Assembly: GCA_000787465.1 (NCBI GenBank)
Contig: JSYX01000150.1
Span: forward strand, 1 to 63,948
Reading direction: 5' to 3'
DNA length: 63,948 bases
From: Thermomucor indicae-seudaticae
Lineage: Eukaryota > Mucoromycota > Mucoromycetes > Mucorales > Lichtheimiaceae
The notes below the pieces were generated by a model. That model worked only from the letters and a program-made list of their open reading frames with translations. It was not told where the DNA came from and made no database searches. A program made the position numbers and the translations under genes. Every line of letters begins with the position of its first letter. Within the stretch, counting starts at the first letter, position 1. Shown here piece by piece: positions 22,680-33,313 of this stretch.

Positions 22680-24464
22680 TCATGTTTTTCTTCGTTTGAC
22701 TTTTCTTTGTGGAGATATGAATATCGATGTGTTTGAGTCCCCGGAAGATGCTGAGTCGTCATCGCCTTTAATTTGTTTTTCAATGTCGGCAATGCTCTGT
22801 AGAAGAAGAGCGCGGAACCGGAGGATGGCACGGACGAGGTTGGGTATCTGCTTCTTCATAAGTACTGGCTGCACAGGGACTTCGGCAACATTATCAAGAT
22901 AAAAAGCATAAAGTTTCAAATTTATCATGCGCAAGACGTAGGTGTACATTTTGTGTCCTGAAATCCGGCCTGTCAGAAACATATTGTATGTACTATGAGT
23001 ACAACTTGCCGTAGAATTGCACTCCCACCAGGTGAAAGCAGCTTATGGGGGTGCCAGTGGTCTTGTTTATTGCTTTCATGATCTTTTTCAATGATTTCGC
23101 TATTTTATTCCGGTCACCAACAAAGTGCGTATGGTCTTTCTGCGTTGGTGGACCGCTTATTTCCACAACACACATCTCTGTTTCCAATGCTGTCCATGTA
23201 TATCTTCCGTCGACCTGATTGCCGATCGTGCGCCTGTCACCGTCATCAAGTGCTTCATTGTCAATTTGCGCTTCAGACTGTGTTGCACCTTCCCCCCTAT
23301 TCGAGTCAGTTCCCTGATTAATCCTCTGTTGGAGTTCCTTTAATTCCCCATAACGTACCACATCTGCTCAATACATTGCGTATCTTTGATTACTCTGTCA
23401 AGCAAGGGATATACAAACGTCATTATATAATTTGCTTCAGTTTGTGGCAACGATAGGTATGATCTTCCTCTACGGAATTGTTTCGACCTATGGGATCTAA
23501 TTTGAGTCTACTATTCTATTAAGACGATATAGACTGTAGCATACCAGGTTTTAAAAATTTTCAGACAGTGTCGTTTGTAAGTCGATTCAAACGCATTTTC
23601 AATGAGCTTGCTCATAGCGTCTTTTTGTACTTCGATAGCCTGAGGAAGGGAATCCTAACCTTTCTGTTTGAGGAGAGCGTGCAGCGGCAATATACGTTCC
23701 GTACTCACGGTATCTTTGAATAAGTCCTTAACAAACTTTGCACTCTCTTCCGAGACATCGTTTAACCCGGTCATTTTCAACTTGGACATATTGTCGAAAA
23801 CTTTGCCCGTCAACAAAGTCGACAGCAGACTCTTGGTCTCACTCCCGGATGACGGGACAAAGTCCAGAATTCCGTAAAATAATAAACTAGGCTCATAGTC
23901 AACATGAGAGCTTAGCTTGATTGCTTTTGAGTATTCTTCTTACTCCTGGTCTGCCAGTTTGGCCACATGTTCATGCGTTGAACGCCATTCGCTGACTATT
24001 TGCCGAATTTGCAGGTAGTCTATGTCGTCATTTCCTGGAGGAGTTGTCGCAGAGTTGCTTTGATCCTGTTCCAAGTTGGTAGATTAGTGACGCGCAAAGT
24101 TTCACTAGATCTGGTAAAGGTGTAGTATTCCTACCTTCGCTTCAGCACAGATACCTTGCAGAAATTTGATGCGTAAGCTGTCATACACCTATGATTTTTC
24201 TGCATTAAGATATCTATAGCAAAGAAACAAAGATGCACGGGTGTTACTGACCATAATATCTTCGTGATCCTTAGTAACAGAATGAAGGGAGCGACAGATG
24301 TAGGTTTTAAAAGATTCCGGCTCAAAGAGTTGGTGATCAACAATGAACCCAATAATTTCGGCTCGCTTGACTTCAATGAACTTTTCGACCACGAACGGTT
24401 CTGCAACACATTTGACATTTCCAATATATTCTTGTAGAAGATTTCGTAGGTGTTCGTGCGACAT
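22680..24464 (-). CDS. Orphan protein of a Mucorales-type family, PD-(D/E)XK-like C-terminus
   Basis: Eight exons: 24464-24252, 24188-24135, 24065-23944, 23886-23709, 23639-23545, 23487-23359, 23296-23010, 22957-22680; 451 aa. An apparent stop (TAA near 23941) lies inside a 57-nt intron, so the gene is not broken. The C-terminal third reads NQVDGRYTW, ETEMCVVEISGPP, HFVGDRNKIAKSLKKIMKAI, LVGVQFYGHKMYTYVLRM. This is a beta-strand order like that of restriction-endonuclease-fold proteins (D, then E-x-S/K), but the lysine is not conserved. It ends in a basic KVKRRKT motif, possibly nuclear. I associate the layout with a large lineage-specific family in Mucorales (memory, not a search). Its last intron is GC-AG. 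The start could also be at 24482. Confidence 0.7.
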
Positions 24465-25451
24465 GTTTGAAAGACAGTACAAGCGAAATAGAATTCAAAT
24501 TTTTATGCAGAGGATTGACCTATGAAGCCCTCACGGAGCCAATAATCTCACTGTACTTTACCTGTGACTGCGCCTCTATTTCATCTTTTCAAGCTCCCAT
24601 CAGTTCCCTCCTCTGTTTGTCGCCTTTGTTAAGGGGCTGAAGATACAACAAACCGCTTCCTGGTACATTGTCCCCGGCGCCGTGCGGTTTGGACCTGTCT
24701 GGAAAGCTATTTATCATGCCGACCCTGTTCTAGATCGCCCTCTGCCTGCGATCCTTGGTCTGGAAGACCACCGCTTCTTGTCCCAAGACCCTGCTTACTG
24801 GATCGTCATCTCGAGTACTTTGCTTGCGCTGTGGCGCGATATTTTTGAAGACATCTCATTCATGGAAGGAAACGTCATCGCCGCTGCACTTTCACTAGTG
24901 TCACAGTTAGCCCAGTTCTTACCCTAATTTCTGTATATACATGTTCCTCTCTCGTTACTTTTCACGGCACAGCAGATACAGTGCCCGCGCGATATAGTGA
25001 TGTACAATATAGTGATATTCTGATATAATGTTCAGTTGCAGGCTTCACCGAGTTAGTAAACGGGAATGTATCCCATTTTTAGGTATAGTGCTTAGGGATC
25101 ATTTCTGGATCACTTCTGGTCATCATACGACTATAGCAAAAGCCAAAGAAAGCTATTTCTAAGACTCCATTTTCTGAAGAAATGTGCGATTTCTGCCTTT
25201 TCGGGTTTCCAGATCTTACAAGATGCTCCGCGCGACTTTTGCCCCGTTTAACGATCTCCTGCATCTGCCCGCCACGGTCTTCACACCCAGATATCTAATC
25301 GGTACACCTCATCGCAAAGAATATCATTAGTCGATATTCCTATGATATATACGTTTTCTGCAGTGAGTAAAAGCCATCCTGCTGCCAATATATGTATGAA
25401 CACGCTCTGCAAATAAAACAAAAGAAGAAATATCGTGTTGTATAGTGTAAG
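24465..25451. other. Intergenic with LINE relic
   Basis: Nothing recognisable except the retrotransposon fragment at 24555-24927 (listed). Confidence 0.4.
24555..24927 (+). mobile_element. Relic of a LINE (non-LTR) reverse transcriptase C-terminus
   Basis: One frame reads SSVCRLC, stop, GAEDTTNRFLVHCP then RRRAVW, the CxxC...HxxxC knuckle found after the polymerase in non-LTR retrotransposons (zf-RVT). A shifted frame continues VWKAIYHADPVLDRPLPAILGL and AYWIVISSTLLALWRDIF, resembling the end of those proteins. A stop codon and a frameshift show it is dead. No polymerase domain remains. Confidence 0.55.
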
Positions 25452-26863
25452 CTACTCCTTTTCTTTGGTTCTTCTTCTATGTGGGGATATTGCAACCGCC
25501 GTTCCGTCCGGCAGACAGCGGTATCGTTGACCACGCCAAACAATTTCCGTGCCCAGCATAGCATAGAGATAAAGTGGGAGCGCAAGGATCTCGCGCGAAA
25601 CCCAAGCACGCGCAAACCGCCACAACGATAGCGGCTGATGGGGCGATCCATTGCGCGGGTACGACGCAGTAGCAACCAGCGTACGATATAGCCAATAATC
25701 ATTCGCAAACCACGCCAACCAATGCAGTGTCAAAAACGCAGGAATGGAGAACTGGTACCCGTGCCCTGACAGCACTATATTGGCACCCACTGCGCCCATC
25801 AGGCCACAAACAATCGACTCAGTAAACGGCTCCGTCAAGGTGGCTGCCGTAACAATGTATTTCCGCAATCGGACCCATCTTGCGCGTCGACGGCCGTACT
25901 CTGCCGGAGTGATCTTGCCAAGGACTTGACACGCAGTATCGGCGCTCATGCTATGCCGCAGTCCTTGATGCCACAAGGCCTCGCCCACAATATTGTCCTC
26001 AGCCATGTACCGCGCAAACGCTTCCAGTCCGCCTACTTTATCCAGATCAGACCGTCGATACAGATTCGACTTGCCCATCACGCAGGACGCCAGACCCACT
26101 TGGTTGATGGCAAGGTACATTTTCGCATGGTTCGTATCCAGAAACAGGTGCTCGACTTCGGCGGCGTAGCTTGCCGGTCGCATCGCGACTGGCAGATGGT
26201 GGACCAGACCAATCCCGGGTTTCATCAGCTCATCCACAGACCGCCCCAGCGTGTCTCGATCCACATGCACATTCGAGTCCAATATCCAGATGATATCGTA
26301 TTTCGCGCTCTTGTAGGATTGCACCATATTATTCACTTTAGGGTTGATCCCAACCACTCGTTCGCCTACAAATGTGTGTCACTATGATTACTCTGCGACC
26401 CGTATCCTCCCCCTTCCACCTGATCCGTACCGACAATTAGACGGCAATCCGCTTCAGGATACTCCTTCATCAGCTGCTTCACCACAGAAACCGCCGGATC
26501 ATCCGCACGTGCGACCGAAAAGATGATCTCAAACTTTGGATATCGCTGCTCAAACGACGAACGGAGGTTTTCGGCCAGATCCAGATCGATGCCTTTCAAA
26601 GGACGCAGGATAGAAACACCAGGGGCATCCTGTCCTAATTCGGGTGATTTGGGCGTTGGTTTACGAGTATATCGAGTTTGTCTGTTGTATTCTTCGTTAG
26701 CCACCCCTCGACAAGACTTCTTTCAAATAGCTTACCCGACGTATTGACCAAGTAAGCTGAGCACCACCATGAATGTGTACCAGCTCACCAAGACCCATCC
26801 CAGCACAATGACCAGATTGTTGCTGCTGCTGCCGGCCAGGTCACGATCGGCGCTTTGTTCCAT
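25452..26863 (-). CDS. UDP-glucose:ceramide glucosyltransferase (GT21)
   Basis: Exons 26863-26736, 26681-26431, 26365-25452; 430 aa. An N-terminal membrane helix (NLVIVLGWVLVSWYTFMVVLSLL) precedes the GT-A fold: SILRPLKGIDLDL, IIFSVARADDPA, GINPKVNNM, IIWILDSNV (metal-site region), HLPVAMRP, ARYMAEDNIVGEAL (third aspartate) and RRRARWVRLRK, the (R/Q)xxRW motif of ceramide glucosyltransferases. C-terminal hydrophobic segments follow. It makes glucosylceramide at the Golgi, a membrane lipid tied to hyphal growth and virulence in fungi. The second intron (65 nt) was placed by the conserved join RLIVG to ERVVGINPK. Divergent from the FHA gene across 167 bp. Confidence 0.92.
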
Positions 26864-27030
26864 TGCTAACCAAACGGTTAGTTTCCTTGTTTCGACACGG
26901 TCCGTTAAATAACATCTCGACAGACCCTAATCTTCCGCTTCCCCTCGCTCTTTTTTTCCCCTCGTATCACGAAATAAAGGAGCGAGGACACACACACGCC
27001 GCCGCGTCACACCGTAAAAACTTGCGAAAC

Positions 27031-27776
27031 ATGACAGCAACCGTACGCGATCAAAGTACGGGTGAATGCATAACGCTTTCAGTCAATGAACCCTTCATTC
27101 TTGGACGCGGAGGGCCATTTCAAATTGACAATCGCTACGTAAGCAGACGACAAGGTAAGCATCTTGAGCAAGGAAGAAACTCTTTAGCTCTACCCAAAAA
27201 ACTCTCTCTCTCTCTCTCTCTTTAGTCCAACTGACGCTCTTGGATGACGGACGCTGTTTTGCGAAAAGGGTATGTATTATTAGGGCGGGCTGGAAAGAGA
27301 GAAAAGATACTCAATATGGAACGGCATAGCTCGCGTCCAATCCAACGCTTCTGGACGGCAAATTGTTACCCTTGCATCAAGAAATCGAAGTCCACGACGG
27401 CTCTGTCATCCACTTGATACCCGTAAGGCATCTATATTTTTCTGCTTGAAACAGTCAGAAATAACAGGTTCGCGGGAGAGAGAACACGTTGGCTTTCGAA
27501 GTATCACTAGAAAGAAAGCAACAAGAAGAACAGAGGGAAGAAAAGCATTATTACGACGATTCCAACAGTCAAGAATATCACACGCAGCAGATCACACAGG
27601 GCTTCTTTTCAGACGAAGACCAGGAAACCTCGGTTTCTTCTTCGGATCGCTCCTTCTCTGACGCTGATCTTTCGCGGATGGACGAGGACGTCATGGGTCG
27701 ATTTGACCACGAGAGCTGGGTATCATCAGACGAATCAAGCTTATTGGGAGGCGAAAGCTGGGATGATGCACAGTAA
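27031..27776 (+). CDS. FHA-domain protein (PNKP/APTX/APLF-type FHA)
   Basis: Exons 27031-27154, 27226-27269, 27330-27422, 27468-27776; 189 aa. Residues 8-100 form an FHA domain of the DNA-repair subclass: PFILGRGGPFQIDNRYVSRRQ (Gly-Arg, then Ser-Arg), LTLLDDGRCFAKRLASNPT and LHQEIEVHDGSVIHLIP. Such domains bind phospho-threonine in CK2-phosphorylated XRCC1/XRCC4 scaffolds in PNKP, aprataxin and APLF. Here no catalytic domain follows. The second half is acidic and serine-rich (FFSDEDQETSVSSSDRSFSD), with possible CK2 sites. An adaptor role is inferred. The last intron is 45 nt, the shortest in the gene. Confidence 0.8.
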
Positions 27777-27805
27777 GAGGATCATAATAATTTTGATAAA
27801 TTAGC

Positions 27806-27960
27806 TTGTTTGCCTCAGTGTCAGCAATGTCATGTACCAAATCGCCTCAGTGTCAGCAATGTAGGATTCTGTCATATAGTTAAAGGCAGTCAAAGGATCA
27901 AGTCTGGACCTCTGATAAATTAGCTGTATTGTCTTACTGTCAGCAATAAACCAGCCGCGT
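27806..27960. repeat. Short interspersed direct repeats upstream of GATA gene
   Basis: GCCTCAGTGTCAGCAATGT occurs twice (about 27818 and 27851), with a third degenerate copy CTTACTGTCAGCAATA near 27934. GATAAATTAGCT also occurs twice. Located between the FHA gene stop and the GATA-finger gene start. Could be regulatory or duplication scars. Confidence 0.5.
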
Positions 27961-28009
27961 TGCAGTAAGGACAGGTCGTTCTCTCAACTTCCATGTAAAA
28001 AAAAGAACA

Positions 28010-28415
28010 ATGGATCAAGAGAACGTACGAATCTGTCAGAATTGTTGGACGAGCCAAACACCGGTCTGGCGTAGGGGCCTCAATGGCGAACGCCTTTGCA
28101 ACCCGTGCGGTTTATTGTAAGACATATTGAAGCAGTCATGCTATTCACAAGCTTACAAGGCTATTGACAAGGCGCGGACGCCGAAGATTCATTTGCACCG
28201 CAAACGGGCAATGGCGGCTTGTACGCAGACCTGGCCAAAACAATATCATCTGCGGCATATGTGGTGATCAAGCCACGTTCCTGTTCGAGTCTGCTGGCTC
28301 ATGTATCTGTACTGAATGGGCATTAACCTATTGCTCTTTAACAACTCCTTTGCGCTCACAATCGTTCTTTTTTTTTTCAGGTTTCCAATGTCTTGACGCG
28401 TTATATCCGCAATAG
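28010..28415 (+). CDS. Small GATA-type zinc-finger protein
   Basis: Model: exons 28010-28116, 28172-28308, 28381-28415; 92 aa. The first exon encodes a complete GATA finger, CQNC, 17 residues (TPVWRRGLNGERL), CNPC, followed by GL. Exon 2 is arginine-rich (RGRRRF) and brings a second cysteine cluster, CGICGD then SCICFQC, partly made by the exon 2-3 junction. The 3' splice site of intron 2 has a strong polypyrimidine tract ending at 28380. The first intron could instead end at 28159, adding four residues. GATA factors bind (A/T)GATA(A/G). This one is unusually short and may be a truncated or accessory regulator. Confidence 0.6.
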
Positions 28416-28654
28416 TCTTGAATACTGCTTTTGCCATTGATAACACTTGCACATAGCTTGACATAATAAACCATCGTCGCTTATGCATAAAGATGTCAAA
28501 CATTACCCATCGCACCATGTGCCACACTGCAAAGCACCAACTAGTCCGAAAATGGCAGCTCGCTAGCCCCGATAACCCGCCTGCGCCAAGGAGCAAACAA
28601 GATGCATCTCTTTCTTTCTCCTTCTTGCTTACTTTTTTGGCCCTTCCCATAACC

Positions 28655-29558
28655 ATGGGATTATGCTGCCGAGCCAGTCAAGGCAAAGTTCAGAAACGCA
28701 AACTTGTGGTAGTGGGCGACGGCGGATGTGGCAAAACCTCGTTACTGAGTGTCTTTACTCGAGGTTATTTTCCACAGGTAGTTATATATATACACAACAG
28801 ATCATCACTTTCATGTATAGCCTACGTTATTATTGTTATTAAGGTTTACGAACCAACTCTGTTTGATACAGTGGTTCAAGATATCACTGTGGACGACCAA
28901 ACAGTCGAACTAGCATTATGGGATACCGCAGGTAAAACATAACAATGATGAAGAAGAACAACGGCGCTGAAAACCCCCATTTCTTTATCCGTATTCTTCT
29001 TTCTTTCCAAGGTCAAGAGGAATTCAATCGACTGCGGACATTATCTTACGAGGGCACGCACGTCTTTATGCTTTGCTTTTCTGTGGATGATCGAGACTCG
29101 CTTGATAACATCCCGACCAAGTGGGTTCATGAAGTCTACGACCACGTTCCAGACGCCAAAGTCGTATTGGTCGCATTGAAATGTGATCTGAGAGACGATG
29201 ACAGTATGGTGCTCAAGTTACAACAGGAAGGAAGGGGTCGCCCGGTCATGTACGAAGAAGTGAGTTTCTCCCACCATTGAACACCGAGAAAAAGGAAGAG
29301 AACGCTTACGATGATGATGATGATGATGATGAAAGGGACTTGCTGTTGCTAGATCCATCCGCGCCACTCGATATCTCGAATGCTCAGCTAAACATAACCG
29401 AGGAGTTCGAGAGTGCTTTGAGCAAACCACCCGAGTCGCCCTTTCAGGTAATAACTAGCGAACCATCCACATCAGCCCAAATTCTAATTTCCTTCTTACA
29501 AGTTCGCCGTAAACACTCTTTCAAACACGGGAATCCAGGCTCCTGCATTATTCTCTAA
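28655..29558 (+). CDS. Rho-family GTPase, Rho3-like
   Basis: Exons 28655-28777, 28844-28931, 29012-29259, 29336-29447, 29503-29558; 208 aa. G1 [11 protein letters not shown], switch [11 protein letters not shown]3 WDTAGQEEF, G4 ALKCDLRD, G5 [12 protein letters not shown], basic region RRKHSFKHG and CaaX box CIIL (geranylgeranyl type). VYEPT and the [20 protein letters not shown] region resemble Rho3. N-terminal MGLCC may be acylated, as cysteines of yeast Rho3 are. It controls polarised exocytosis and actin at hyphal tips (family knowledge). Exon 4 was chosen in the frame [15 protein letters not shown]; the alternative ORF through the region is a GAT-repeat artefact inside intron 3 (76 nt). 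Convergent with the homoserine dehydrogenase gene, 93 bp apart. Confidence 0.93.
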
Positions 29559-29651
29559 GCAACCGATCATTGTATATCTTTTTTACATACCCCGTCTTCC
29601 ATAATCCCGTATACATATCTACAAATACAATTTTATTCATGTTCCTTTTGT

Positions 29652-30885
29652 CTAAAAGCCCTCTACACGCTCTTGGATCTTTAGCAAATCGGAATAGATA
29701 CCATACGACGTAACCGCAGCACCAGCACCCGCACCCTGAATGATCAGTCCGTTAGGGAAGTATTTCGTCGTAAACTTGATAATGTTGTCGCTGCCTTGAA
29801 GAGATGCAAACGGATGCGAAGCAGGATATCTTTACAATCATTAGCATCATCTGACATATTCCTCTCTCTCTTTCGGTTTCTTGCCACCTACTTTACAAGC
29901 TTTACGCCACTGTTGCCACCCTTCACATCCACCAAGCCAACGTATCGCAGCACTTGGCCTTCCTTCTTGGCTTCTTCATTCAATCGGCTAAAGTGCTCAT
30001 CATATTCTGGCAACTTGGCCATAAACTCGTCCGCAGATCCCACCGACTGCAGAGGCGCAGGCACAATGTTTTCCACCGGCAGCGTTGATAAATCCAGATC
30101 CACACCTGCCAATCGACCACAGATGGTCACCTATATCCCCCAAACGCCACTCAGTACCATCTCTCTCTATTCCATTTCTCTTCGTTTTTGGCATACTCAT
30201 TTACCTTTCGCGCCACATCCATGCCATTCAAATCATCCCGGGGATCGGGTTCCGTGTACCCCAGCTCCTTGGCCACCTTCACAATGCTCGAGAACGACTG
30301 GCTAGTACCAGCCGACGACAGCGTCGAAAAGTTGTTAAACAAGTAACTCAAGGTACCCGAAAAGATACCCTCGATCTTTTCAATCTCGTCTCCAGTCTTG
30401 ACCAGGTCACTCAACGTCGCAAGCACAGGCAATCCAGCACCGACCGTCGATTCATGGTACGCCAGTGGCACCTTCTTGTCGTGACCCTGGCTCAGATTCG
30501 CTGCCAACGACGCGATCTCCTTGTACAATGACAGCGGTCCCGAGAACCCCTTCTTGTTCGGTGTCACCACGCTCACACCCGCTGACAGCCACGCAGGGTA
30601 CAGTTGCGCCACTGCGTCCGAAGCCGTGCAGTCCACAATCACCGCATGCTCGGGTGAAGCTGCAAGATATTTGGCAAACATGGTCAGATCCGCCTGGACA
30701 TTGCTGTTTTCGAGATCTTTTTGCCAATTCTCGAGTGACAGCGCCGTGTAGTTCGCGTCCGAAACCACCATCCGTCGTGAATTCGTCAGGCCCACCACTT
30801 TCAGTCGCTTGGCGCCCGTCGCTTTCAATTGCGCCAGGAGCTCGCTGCCCACAAGGCCAACACCCACAATGCCAATATTAACCAT
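29652..30885 (-). CDS. HOM6: Homoserine dehydrogenase
   Basis: Exons 30885-30205, 30130-29892, 29829-29652; 365 aa, as in yeast Hom6 (359). NAD(P) site GIVGVGLVGSELL, then VTPNKKGFS, ESTVGAGLPV, GIFSGTLSYLFN, EPDPRDDLNGMDVARK (catalytic region), and near the end YPASHPFASLQGSDN and QGAGAGAAVT. It reduces aspartate semialdehyde to homoserine on the way to threonine, methionine and isoleucine. Intron 2 uses a GTAGGT donor and gives KLVK joined to YPASHP. No N-terminal aspartokinase fusion, as in other fungi. Confidence 0.96.
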
Positions 30886-32468
30886 TCTGTTAGACGAGAG
30901 GCGAAAACAAGGACACTAACGCCAGCTGTTTATTGGCTTTAAAGTCCGGAGATGATCTATCACGCAATTCTGGGCTACTTTCATCCATGGTCAGTTTACC
31001 ACATAATGGTGCGTATCCAACGCATGCTGCTATGCACTTATGGCTCCTTTTTGGACATATTTCAAGCGAATCGGCGCCGATCACCCACGGTTTTTTCAGG
31101 TGACATATCTCAAGCCTGAAAGTTTTCGTTTACTAGTGCAGTACCAGGCTCTTAGAGAAACTTGAGCAGCTTTTGGAGACCGGTAACTGGGACGCATTAC
31201 TTCACCATTTTCTATGAGCAAACATGGTTCTGGAAGCGAAACCGCAACGTCTCTGAATAATTTTGCAGCGTCTTAAACGCATCGAGCCTGCCCGATATGA
31301 AAAATACGGCGTTTCTATAAAAGACCTCGTCAAGAACGGGAGATCCAAGATGATCCGTGCATCAGCTGAGTATGTTGCCGAACTTTCATATAACAGCATC
31401 AATTCTTCTCGGACGGAGCTGCGCGAGTATCCACAATAAGAAACTGCAAGGATACTCACAAAGAAGAAGAATCGATGCACAAGTATCCAATATAAAAGTC
31501 ATAGTCTTCGGGCAGCCCCTCTAGGCCATAATCTATCAACATACGTAATCCTGCCTTGAGCGGTTCGACTTGCGTTTCGCTCCCTCTGCAAATCTCTTTC
31601 CCGGCCATTGGCTTCTCTCGCTAAATGATCCACCTGTTGCTGGAGTCGACGTACCTCAGACAATTACCACTGTTGCCTCTTTGGCGCTCAGCTTCTGGTC
31701 TCTGAACATTTTGTTCACGATAAAGTATGTGTGTCTCTCGTGCCATGAGAGTCGCAGTGGCTTCGTCCTTGCTTTTGTTTTCATCTGCCCCGAAGCTCTC
31801 CATCTGTTCTTGCAATGCCCCCTTTCTGTTTCAAGTCCCTGGTTAGCTTTTCGTACCTGTTCATCAAACTGTTCCTTAATAGAATATACCGGATACGGTC
31901 GGATCGGTTGCTATGCTCTCGTGTCCGATGGAGACGCCTTAAAAGTTTGCCCATGCCGTGTTTGCGTCCTAATCCTTTCTTAAATGATGAAGCTTTCTTC
32001 GGATTACGCAATGAGCGTGCATAGTGAGCAGCATTCGGCTAGTGAAACGTCAGCTCGCTGCGAATCTAGTTTTCGGCAAAGTTGATGCAAGGTGAGAACG
32101 ATCATTAAACTGTCGGCTATACAGATTACTATGGCCCCGCTACGCATCGGCGCCCTGAAGGAGCTGCATAATATCATTGGTTATGCACGACACAAGCGCT
32201 CCAAGCCGATCGACGGGACATGCGCAAGCACAAAAGGCATCGACGTCTATTTCAGAGCACGTCAACAATGAGACATGGATGTCAACTTTTCCGCGGGACT
32301 GAGCCCGCTTTACGTTATGTAGGCACAATGCATGACCAGAGTCTCCAATACACAAATTATACGAGGGATCACTTTGAACCTCGAGATTGTAGCTTGTAAA
32401 GATATAAGCGAAAGGCACTGATATTCATAATAAGCAAAAAATTGGATAGATACTGACAAAAAAATAAA
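30886..32468. other. Start of accessory region, possible coiled-coil relic
   Basis: 1.6 kb. On the minus strand about 31620-32011, overlapping frames encode helix-like sequence (LMNRYEKLTRDLKQKG, LQEQMESFGADENKSKDEATATL) separated by a frameshift near 31820. It may be a relic of a coiled-coil gene, but this is weak. Otherwise nothing recognised. Confidence 0.3.
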
Positions 32469-32931
32469 CTATGTACAAGTCTTAATATGAGAGCTGTCGT
32501 CTCTCGATAGCGCTTTTTGGCCATATTGTACCAAGGTGTACAAGGCTTCTTTCAATCGTCTGACATCGTCTCGCTCCCTGGTCAAATCTGCAGTGGTTTT
32601 CCGCAGCTCAGCTTGCAGACTTCCTATCTTGTTTTCAAGGAAACATATCCGCGCATCGCGCCCTGGTCGGTGTTCCAGGCTTAGCCCCCCAACTTTCCAT
32701 TTTTGCTTTCCCTCAGCCACCCTCTTACCTTTGATCACTTGGGCTATGGCGGGTGACGGCGGGGGAACGGCAAACATAGGTGATGCTGGGGACGCAGGTG
32801 GCGCTGGGCCAGAAAGAGTGGGTCTCCGTCGTCTCTGGTCAACTTACTGCCGAAAATATAACCAAGTCATAGACGCTCAAAAAGAGGAGGGCGAAAATCA
32901 AGTCTTGGCAGTATGTCTTGGAGCGAACCAT
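32469..32931 (-). pseudogene. Orphan membrane/coiled-coil module, copy A (decayed)
   Basis: Starts MVRSKTYCQDLIFALLFLSVYDLVIF (cytosolic stub plus membrane helix, residues 9-26). Frame 1 then stops at SAVS. Compared with copies B and D there is one extra T, and a CAA codon has become TAA. The proline linker (GPAPPASPASPMFAVPPPSP) and a coiled coil (FLENKIGSLQAELRKTTADLTRE) continue in another frame. In this copy the usual intron after VIKG reads through without a stop. Expression as one protein is not possible as written. Part of the four-copy array. Confidence 0.6.
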
Positions 32932-33313
32932 GGTTGCTTGTACTGAAAACGAAAAGAAGGGGAATACTGGGTTCGAAGAAGGAAAAATGACCCCAATTTA
33001 TTTGACACCTTTTTCAACTCTTTCCGGAATTATTGAAAAGGGCGCCATATTCGGCAGACATCCTAGCAGGTATCAGACTCTGCTTTGGCCGCCTCTATCG
33101 TCTTCAACGTCAATTCCTCGAGCCAGCCAAGAGCTTAGACGCTCTGGGCAGGTCGTAGGACGAGAGTTTTCAGAACAAAGCAGTATCAGGGGCAAAAGTC
33201 GCGATTGTAATTTGCAAAGTTATAACGAAAGGCATTGCTGTATGAATTTATTACAAAAACAAAAAAAGAAGGAACTGAAAGGGATATTTATAAAAAAAGA
33301 AAAATGTACAAAG
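32932..33313 (+). pseudogene. Partner ORF relic M1 beside copies A/B
   Basis: The segment 33015-33207 encodes GAIFGRHPSRYQ, LSSSTSIPRAS and RGKSRD in one frame, matching the small ORFs at 36673 and 39609. The position matching their ATG-TCG-GAA start is CTT-TCC-GGA here, so the start codon is lost. Confidence 0.45.

Noticed and set aside
23930..23950. Premature stop (GAG TAA GAA) suggesting a pseudogene
   Set aside because: GTAAGA is a good donor, and a 57-nt intron ending CCTAG restores the frame (ADQ to DLLFYGILDF).
29277..29558. 93-codon ORF with an Asp run after the Rho core
   Set aside because: The run is a GAT repeat inside intron 3. The true exon 4 is another frame carrying the SAK motif.
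31570..31983. 137-codon plus-strand ORF
   Set aside because: Overlaps helix-like frames on the other strand and shows no domain.
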